A DNA stretch of 64,000 nt from Scedosporium boydii (Eukaryota > Ascomycota > Sordariomycetes > Microascales > Microascaceae): NCBI GenBank assembly GCA_002221725.1, contig NJFT01000005.1:248001-312000 (forward strand), written 5' to 3'. Under the pieces are notes generated by a model. That model ran no database searches and had not been told where the DNA came from. It was given only the letters and a program-made list of their open reading frames with translations. Shown one piece after another: positions 56,901 to 64,000 of this stretch. Position 1 is the first letter of the stretch; each line of letters opens with the position of its first letter. The translations under genes were made by a program, and so were the position numbers.

Positions 56901-59900
56901 AAGGCATCTTCTCCGTCGCGAGCCAAGTCTCTAGAATGGCCTCCGATAGATCGTGATCTCGGATTAGACGGTATTGTACTTCCCGAGGACGTCAACAGCC
57001 GACCTCCATGAGACGGCCTCCCGCTCGGCGGTCCGCTTCCCACCCCGGGAAGGGATAGTATCAGTGCGAACAGATCTCTCAATGATAGGGCCGGACATCT
57101 TCCGCATGACGCGGGCGCGACGACTCGCTCCGCCCCTGCCCGGACATGAATCCCGCGCCTTGTCGAGGACGTGCCCTTCTGGTTTCCATCACGAGGACCT
57201 CTGTTTTAGGAAGCTGTAAGGCTATCGGCCTGGAACCACGTTTTCCTGGAAATGTAACTCGTCCAACCCGCATTTTGCAAACCTTAATTCTCCTCACGAA
57301 CACTTCCCTCTCAGTTTCCCACGAGACATCCCACCAAGAGATCCAGAAGCGAAGTCTCGCCCACTCTCTCGAGCTCTCGATTTCCGCACTGCATCTCTGT
57401 GTTTCTCGTGACCCTCAATCACTTTAATTTGTTTTGCTCCTTCCAGTATCAAATTCCTCATGCAAGTGCACCCGTGTGCGATATTCGTCCGATTCATATG
57501 CGGCCCACGTACGCGCGGTACGAGTAGGGACCGGTGACAGAAAATAACAGCCTTCAGGAGGTCTCTGCCGTGCCGCCGCAGCTACGACATACAGATAGCT
57601 GGCAAGCGTGACTCGCCATCGGACCACGAGGCCCGAAGGCCAGCTCAGCCCTCCCCACCATTTTTCTTCCCCGACGGCAAATGCTGAAAGAGTTTCCATT
57701 TTCCTAAACGGGGAGAGAGGAGGGTGGCCCGGCTGAGACATGAAATGTAGTCTAAATCATCGCCATCGCCATTGGAGACATTGTCTCAGTGTTCATGCCC
57801 ACCACCACAACGTCCTTTGATGGCCTTGAGTCGTAACACGTAATCACTCACGAGGACAAAAATTTCTCCCGCGGCGTCAAGTGCTTTTCCGTTGTTGCGC
57901 TGGCGGGTTTCTGCGCTGTTCGGCACCTCGCGATTTAGGGTCACGGGTACGGCTTAAATTAAATTACGGACCCTACTTGCACCCCGTTGAACGATGTCTA
58001 ATTCGCACTCCAGCCCTTCGGGATATGTATAAGTGGTGTGTTTTGTGGGCCGTGAGTGCGGAGTGGATGCGATGCCTGCACGACCGTTGGGCATGCCTTC
58101 TGTTTCAACGTTTAGCCTACGATCCGAGGGAGCCCTCCTCATGCAAAGCGCGAGTGGGATGGCAAAGGAGGAAGAAATGAAGCTCAGGTGGCCTCTATTT
58201 CCCGCAATCCGTTCAGTCATTCGGTTTCTAGCATCACCCGGCGCGCTGGATAGCAGTTGAATGAGGCGGTCCACGTTGTCGTCTTGGTGGCGGAAGCTTT
58301 CGTGCACACGAGCAGGCTCGCTTGGCTGGAAGAACCGAACCTCCAAGCTCGGTTCGCGGGCCGAATGTCTCAGAGGATTCAGTGTAGAAAACACCATTTT
58401 GAGGGCTATAGAATGGGGAACAATTCAGAGGAGAGGGGGGTGCTTCGTATGAAGAAAACGACATGGAGTGCTTGTTATCGCCGTTGGAGAGTAGGAGTTT
58501 TCTAGGCATTGAATCTTAGCCTTTCTCGCCCACTATACACACGGCCTCCCTAGAACCAGTACGTATTTCATCCAATTTCCTGAACGCTCTTGATCATCCC
58601 CACTCGCTTCCACGATATTATCCAGACCTTCTACCGAAAGGAACCAGGGGATCACCTACGATGATCCGGGGTAGATCTCGTTAAAATCTAGTCTATACTA
58701 GATCCACCTTTCTCTTTCCCCGCACCCTTCTATAGTTCCCGCCCGTTCCCCAGACGCAAAGGAAGAAGGTGTGTCAACCGACTCTGGCTCGGCGGTTCTT
58801 GTATCAGGCAAAATTCACCGTAGCGTCCCGACGTTCCGGACTCGGTGAGAGTTGGCTAGGGTCACGAGGCAAGGCGGCCGGGCGGGATGGTTTGTTCTCC
58901 GTTTCGTATCAGGGGAAAGGGGGGATTTCTTCGCTTTTCCTTTGTGAACAAATGAGGGGGAATGGACCGCAAGAATGGAAGCCGGTAACGGGAGAAGCAG
59001 AGGAGTGAGGCCGTGGGTAAAAAGAGCACCGGCTGATGGAAAAGGGAGGAGGGTAATGTGGTGGTCGAAACGTTTCAAGGATTTCGGGGGCTGAGGGGGT
59101 TCTCGTGATGTTTCAACGGCAGCAGAAGAGGTGGTGTGGGATTCGTTCTGCGCAACCTGAAATGGCTTTGTCCCTTTCCTTGTCGCCTTTTGCTGCGAGA
59201 GAGACGTGCAAAATCCTCGTCATCACGAAAGGGCCTCAGCCCCGAGCCTTGCGCTCGTCCAAACAATACGAGTTAGAAATAGCCGGCCCTCTTTTCCCCA
59301 ACCTACCCCAGGATCGAAGGCTTGGCACTGGTATAACGGTAGGTGGATGTGGGGTGTTTCAGATGGACCTATGGACATGGTGCGTGGTTAAGTTCATTTT
59401 CTATCTACATTACCAATTGAACAGAATAGAAGGGTTCTCTTATTCTTCAGTGGGAGATAGAGGGAGTGAACTGTAACCTTTCTTCCTCTTCTTCCACCAG
59501 ATCGTCACCCGCCCCCTCCCATAGAGGGCAGCCACTCCCCCCCCCCAAAATTGTCGAAGCGTTCTGATGTTCGCTCACGTGGAGGCGATCCTTAAGCCTT
59601 CCAGCCGAAGATGGTTGGGCCTAAAAGGATCTCCAGTGGCCCGAGACCCCAACGGCTGCAAGGCTGGTTCGGCTCTGGTGGAACCGATCGGCATGGCATC
59701 CGTTGTATTAGGGAGCACTGCCGACGACTTGACTAGCCCCCGCCCCGCCACGGGGCCGTAATGCGGGCACTAGGTTACGGGTACGCAACTATAGAACGGC
59801 TTTTGATAGTGAGGTCCTGATATACGAAAGAATAGTAGAAATAATAAACTAGGACTATAAGAAGTACACCGCGACAAATGATGATTGCAATCAGCAGAAG

Positions 59901-62900
59901 ACCCCAGAAGAGGAAACTTTTAGCCGTGAGGACCAACTCGCTCGGGCAGTCGAAGGTGTGGAAGGTGGATATATCTCCTGGGATCAAACGGTAGGTAGTA
60001 CCACCGGTTTCTCCGCCGCTGCTGTTTCGACCTGAGGCGTGGAGTTACCCCCTGGACGCAAGATAGGGAAACGGGTTGTTTCTTCTCAATGGCCAACTGT
60101 ACGGTTTCTAGAATCTGGATCGGGTTGGCCGTATCACCCCCGAACCAAGGGTCTTTTTGTGAAAGGACAAAAGAACGCCATCATCCGCCGCCTCCCCGGA
60201 CTCCCCAGAAATCATAGCAAACTCCGTCAGAGAACGCCCTCGTAGCCCATGCCATAAGCCAAGAACGGTTTTCACCCAGGCCTGTAGCTAGAACGGAATA
60301 GAATTCTCTCGCCAACCTCGATCCCGGCCAACCTCGTCCTCCCCGATCAAACCACCGCGAAAAATAGATCTTGTCCTATGACCCCTTTTTACCGCCCCCA
60401 GATATAACCCTAAGAACAGAAACACCAGTTCTCTTCTCCTTCACCCACCATTCCCATTTAGCCTAAAATTCCAAAAAGGAGGGGCGTGCCTGGACAAATT
60501 TGGGAAGAAGAGCCCTGCTGTGAGGGTGGTGAGGTGCCGTCAAGAGTGGAGGGGGAGGGCGTGTCTTTAATCTCGGCTTCTGGGGTAATCGGGTCCGTGA
60601 AGAGCGATTTGTGCCCCTGCGGTGTTGGGATCTTGGGGGAAGAGGTAGGAAGAGGCGTGTCGTGATCACAGTTAAGAGTAAGCCCGGTTCCTTGGGACCT
60701 AATATTCGGCATTAACATGAGCTGGTCAAGGCCAAAAGGTGCCAATTGCATTCTGCAAACGGGAATGTAGATGTAGATGACGGCAACATGGTGTTGGGGG
60801 CCGAAGACATGTAACGGCGGCTTGATGTCTTTCGATATTTTACGCAGCGCTGGTCATGAGGCTGTCGCGTCTGCACCCATCAACTCACCCTCACGCACGA
60901 TATACGGAAGGTAAACTATCGTGGCCGGGACAGGACTTATAATCGTAGTAGTTGTAATTGATCCAATCTGGAAGCGACTGTGGTGACGACTCAATTAGGA
61001 CCGCCGTGCAAGTCGTTGATATCTGGCCCAGACGTTGCAGTAGACTGTTCACCGCGAAGCATCAGTATCAAATTCAAGATTGCAAGTAGCAAACCCACCA
61101 ATACTCCAGCAACAGCGAAGTGCGCAGTCATCCTCCCAGCCCGACTTCCAACCTACGCATCGCGAGTCGCAATCCTCGTAACGGATGGTCGTTCAGCCCA
61201 GGATCCCCTCTTTTCAGTATCATATAACCGTCCCAAACAGCCTCAGTCGCACGCCACATCCTCCAACATCCCGCCGCCGCCCTCTGCAACCCCACAACTG
61301 TCGCAACTTCGCTGATGACCACCCCAAAGTAAATGAAGAAACCATCAGGACCTCGACCGCTCAGTATCAGAAACCTCGAAGTGTAAGCGTCAACATCCAA
61401 GGGGCGAGCCGAATGCTCCCTAAGTCACGTCAAAATGTAGTAATAAAAGGAAAACAAAGCCGCCTCAGCTTCCGGCCCTTTTCACAAATGAACACACACT
61501 CACAACGGGCTCCCTATATAATACACCCCTCACCTCACCCCCCCTCCGCATGGGGATGCCCCATACCACCCCGGGATTTTTTTTAAGCGCCGGGCTGGCC
61601 TGGCTCCGCCCAACCCGCTCAGCTCTGCTCAGCTCACACACACCACGAGCTGCGCTGCACCACTCATGCATCAGTGTGCCGGCATCGCCACACAAGGTGC
61701 CCAGTGACACTCAATCCTCCCGTCGTAGAATGGCCTACCAGGGCTTTCCTTTTCTTTGGACCTTCCTTTTCGCAAAACTAAGTTTAGAGTCGTTTTCAAA
61801 AAGGGGTGGTAACACGCTGCGTCATCCGCCCCCCGGCAGCCGGCAATCTCGCGATGGGATGCCGGATTCTTCGGCAACGACGTCGGGTTCAGAGAGGGCA
61901 GTGGAACATTCTTCAGCGGTCATACCTCATCGTACTCGCCAAGGCCGTACAATACAATGTTAGGCAGATGGGGTCCCCCGCGCCCTCAAGGGCAATCTTG
62001 ATGACCTCCGCCGTCTGATCGTACATGAGATCGGCAGTTGCCAGCACGACCTCCAACATGCAGCTTATTCGACTTTACTGTAGGGCCAGGTGAAAATTCG
62101 ATTGATTCAAGTAAGAGCCGAAACAAAAAGTCCACTACGCATTCTGAAATGACATCGGTGAACTTGCGCTCATGTTCAAGCTGACTCTGCTGACGGAGTC
62201 GCGTCGCACAGAAGATAGGAGCGAGAGATGGGAGAAAAAGGCCATTCCTAAAGATTTCCAGCCCCCGTCTGCAGTCCAACTGACCCACGCTGATCTTCTT
62301 CATTGATCTCCTCAGTGCTCTCTATACCTACCCCCAGATCGGTGTAAGCCCCCCCCACCCTGCCCCTTTGCTGCTGAGGATGTAAGACGGATGCGCCCGG
62401 TGGCTGACATGGGGAGGGGCCAATCGCGAAAACCCAGGCTGACGCCGCCAGTGAATTACTTTGTCTACGTCTCACGTATGTAGTTTATGTGCCAGGCGGC
62501 CCTGGGGAGATCTCAGCTCCCGATGTTGGACCTTTCCTGAGGGGGAAGGCGAGGAAGAACTCGCTTGACAAAATTCCACGTCGCTTCAGTCCGAGTTCTA
62601 TGGTTTGTTTCACTTCCAGAGGATTTCATAAAAAGTTCGGTTTAAACACCAGCCGTTCTCTCTCCGGGGCAGCCCCTGTCCCACCCTCCTACTCTGTGGA
62701 GGGAGAGCGTTCTTCTTCCGAGATCTGTAAGACGGGAGCTGACTGCAACCCTCCGTCAGTCGGCTGAGATCCGCCAGGAAGGAGGGCACAAGGGTGCCAT
62801 GAACTTCTGTCCACAGGACCACTTACGCGCGTACCAGCGCGACGCAAAAATGAAGACTCCCCCCAAGCATAGAACTCTTTCCCCCTTTCCCAGCTGCCAA

Positions 62901-64000
62901 AAGATCACCGGATGGTCGTGACTGGAGATGGGGGGACTTCTTCTTATCTCTCGTGAGAAGAACAGAGCGGAAGAATGCCGTACGTGGTACTCCCTGAACG
63001 TTCACACATCACATCAGCGCTGAACTTTTCTTCTCCAGCCGTTGTATCACCCCCCGGTGCTGATGGTGCTAAAGTCATGTACGAGATGAGCGGAAAGAGA
63101 GGGATCATCACCTATCTCCTCTTCACCTCTTCTGACTGGGCATCTTGTTCATGGGCGTGAGAACGATATGGGAACAATCGTGTGCGCTATTCCCACACCA
63201 TTTCCGCGCACGATATCTCCAGCTCGGAGCTTGGGTGGTGCCGGATAGGATTTCTCTCATCTTAGCTAGCACCCGCTTCTAGTTTGTCTCCGCAAACGGT
63301 GCGTTGTTTTTCAACTGCAGATGTGCATGCTAAGCCTTCAGGAGCAGTCATCTGAAGCGGAGTATGGGTACGAACGGCCGCCAGAGACACCCGCGACTTG
63401 GAGATGTAAGCTCTAGACTTCCATGTCCAAGAATCCTCAATGAAGACGTGTTTGCAAGAGCAAATGGAAACTCAAGACTTCCAGACGGCCGTGTAGATAA
63501 AAGGGAAAGCGTGCGTAATGTGTACGCAGCCCGAAACACCGGCTATCTTTGGCCGGATCCCGATATCTCCACAAGGCGTGAGACCACTAGATAGCTTCTC
63601 GTGGTCTCGAGAACATCTCGCAATTGTGGTTGATGCTTGGAGGACAAGTAACCGAGCCCTGCCCACGGCCGAGAGCCACATGATACCTTTGTGCTCCCTC
63701 TTTACCGTTTCTTCCGAAGTCGTATCAGCTCCTCCGTGTGCCTAGACAGGAGCAGCTTCTTTATCGACGCTCAGAGGGTAGGGTAGAGGGCGGCTCTCAT
63801 CGTCATCCAGCAACGAAAAATAATACCAGAGGCTTTCTTAAGCTTGCCAATACGAGATTCTATCCGCTTTCGAAGGGTTTCCGCCAGATATCATCCATAA
63901 GCATACGAAATACTTCACAGCCCGTGGACAGAGAAGAGTCCAGAGATCTTCAGCGCCCCCAACCCTTCCCCCCACGCAAAGACTCGATCTCTCCTCGCAC
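50942..64000. other. Large stretch (13 kb) without a supported gene
   Basis: Both strands carry many 60-150-codon frames, none with a recognised domain or convincing splice continuity. Seen: TACGAAGTA/TACTTCGTA at 53531-53539, 53613-53621 and 53892-53900; a C run near 59538; and short A/T-rich patches. A 46-codon minus frame at 60991-61131 encodes a strong membrane helix. An 85-codon frame at 51544-51801 has a signal-like start. A 147-codon minus ATG frame at 57954-58397 is featureless. Either this is a true gene desert or it holds lineage-specific or fragmented genes not visible by eye. Confidence 0.5.
60991..61131 (-). CDS. Possible 46-residue single-pass membrane peptide (uncertain)
   Basis: ATG frame beginning MTAHFAVAGVLVGLLLAILN and continuing LILMLRG, a hydrophobic span of about 22 residues followed by a polar tail ending DLHGGPN. 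A TATA-like sequence (TATATAGG, minus strand) lies about 385 nt upstream. A CTAAT branch-like site and a CACCACAG acceptor overlap and follow the stop, so this may instead be one exon of a longer minus-strand membrane protein reaching to about 60458, whose tail would be Pro/Thr-rich. I could not assemble a convincing full model. Confidence 0.2.
   Translation of the reverse strand: MTAHFAVAGVLVGLLLAILNLILMLRGEQSTATSGPDINDLHGGPN

Noticed and set aside
57954..58397. 147-codon minus-strand ATG frame
   Set aside because: Has a real ATG but no recognisable motif, no promoter-like signal, and competing frames on both strands.
60463..60751. 97-codon minus frame rich in Pro/Thr as the tail of a membrane protein
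   Set aside because: Interesting next to the helix at 60991-61131, but I could not join them with consistent splice phase; kept only as a remark.

Overview
The window looks like nuclear DNA of a filamentous ascomycete (Pezizomycotina, probably a Sordariomycete). Evidence: short introns of about 50-120 nt (one of 569 nt) with GTAAGT-like donors and YAG acceptors, a NACHT-ankyrin STAND protein with a fungal N-terminal domain, a Zn2Cys6-type regulator, a small secreted cysteine-rich protein, and intron-containing copies of conserved eukaryotic genes. No operons, rRNA, tRNA or CRISPR were seen. All splice models were made by eye from splice sites, reading phase and family motifs; no transcript or database was consulted.

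Layout. 1-3946 (-): NLR-like STAND protein running off the left edge. 5143-6260 (-): polyubiquitin, four repeats plus a terminal His. 8960-11482 (-): Zn2Cys6 regulator with an intron near its 3' end. 14608-15945 (+): unrecognised protein with a weak resemblance to ADP-ribosyltransferase-like folds. 16996-17478 (+): small secreted protein with ten cysteines. 19214-20284 (+): acidic protein with two zinc-knuckle motifs. 21177-23190 (+): farnesyltransferase beta subunit. 32195-33159 (+): small dsRNA-binding-domain-like protein whose fold is completed by splicing. 37919-39296 (+): GDP-mannose pyrophosphorylase. 40395-42262 (-): glycerol kinase with a stop-free, in-frame second intron. 48842-50941 (+): CHY zinc-finger protein. 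The remainder, notably 23.2-32.2, 33.2-37.9, 42.3-48.8 and 51-64 kb, is intergenic or unrecognised.

How the genes relate. They do not form a pathway cluster. Conserved housekeeping genes (ubiquitin, protein prenylation, GDP-mannose supply for glycosylation and cell wall, glycerol phosphorylation) are interspersed with lineage-restricted genes (NLR, secreted protein, three hypotheticals). Glycerol kinase and GDP-mannose pyrophosphorylase converge tail to tail.

The most notable non-genic signal is a 9-mer, TACGAAGTA or its complement TACTTCGTA. I find it 11 times, always between genes, where about 0.5 would be expected by chance. Other points: a 25-nt exon carrying the NLR P-loop, possible alternative C-termini in the regulator, and an intron in glycerol kinase whose retention would add 37 residues.
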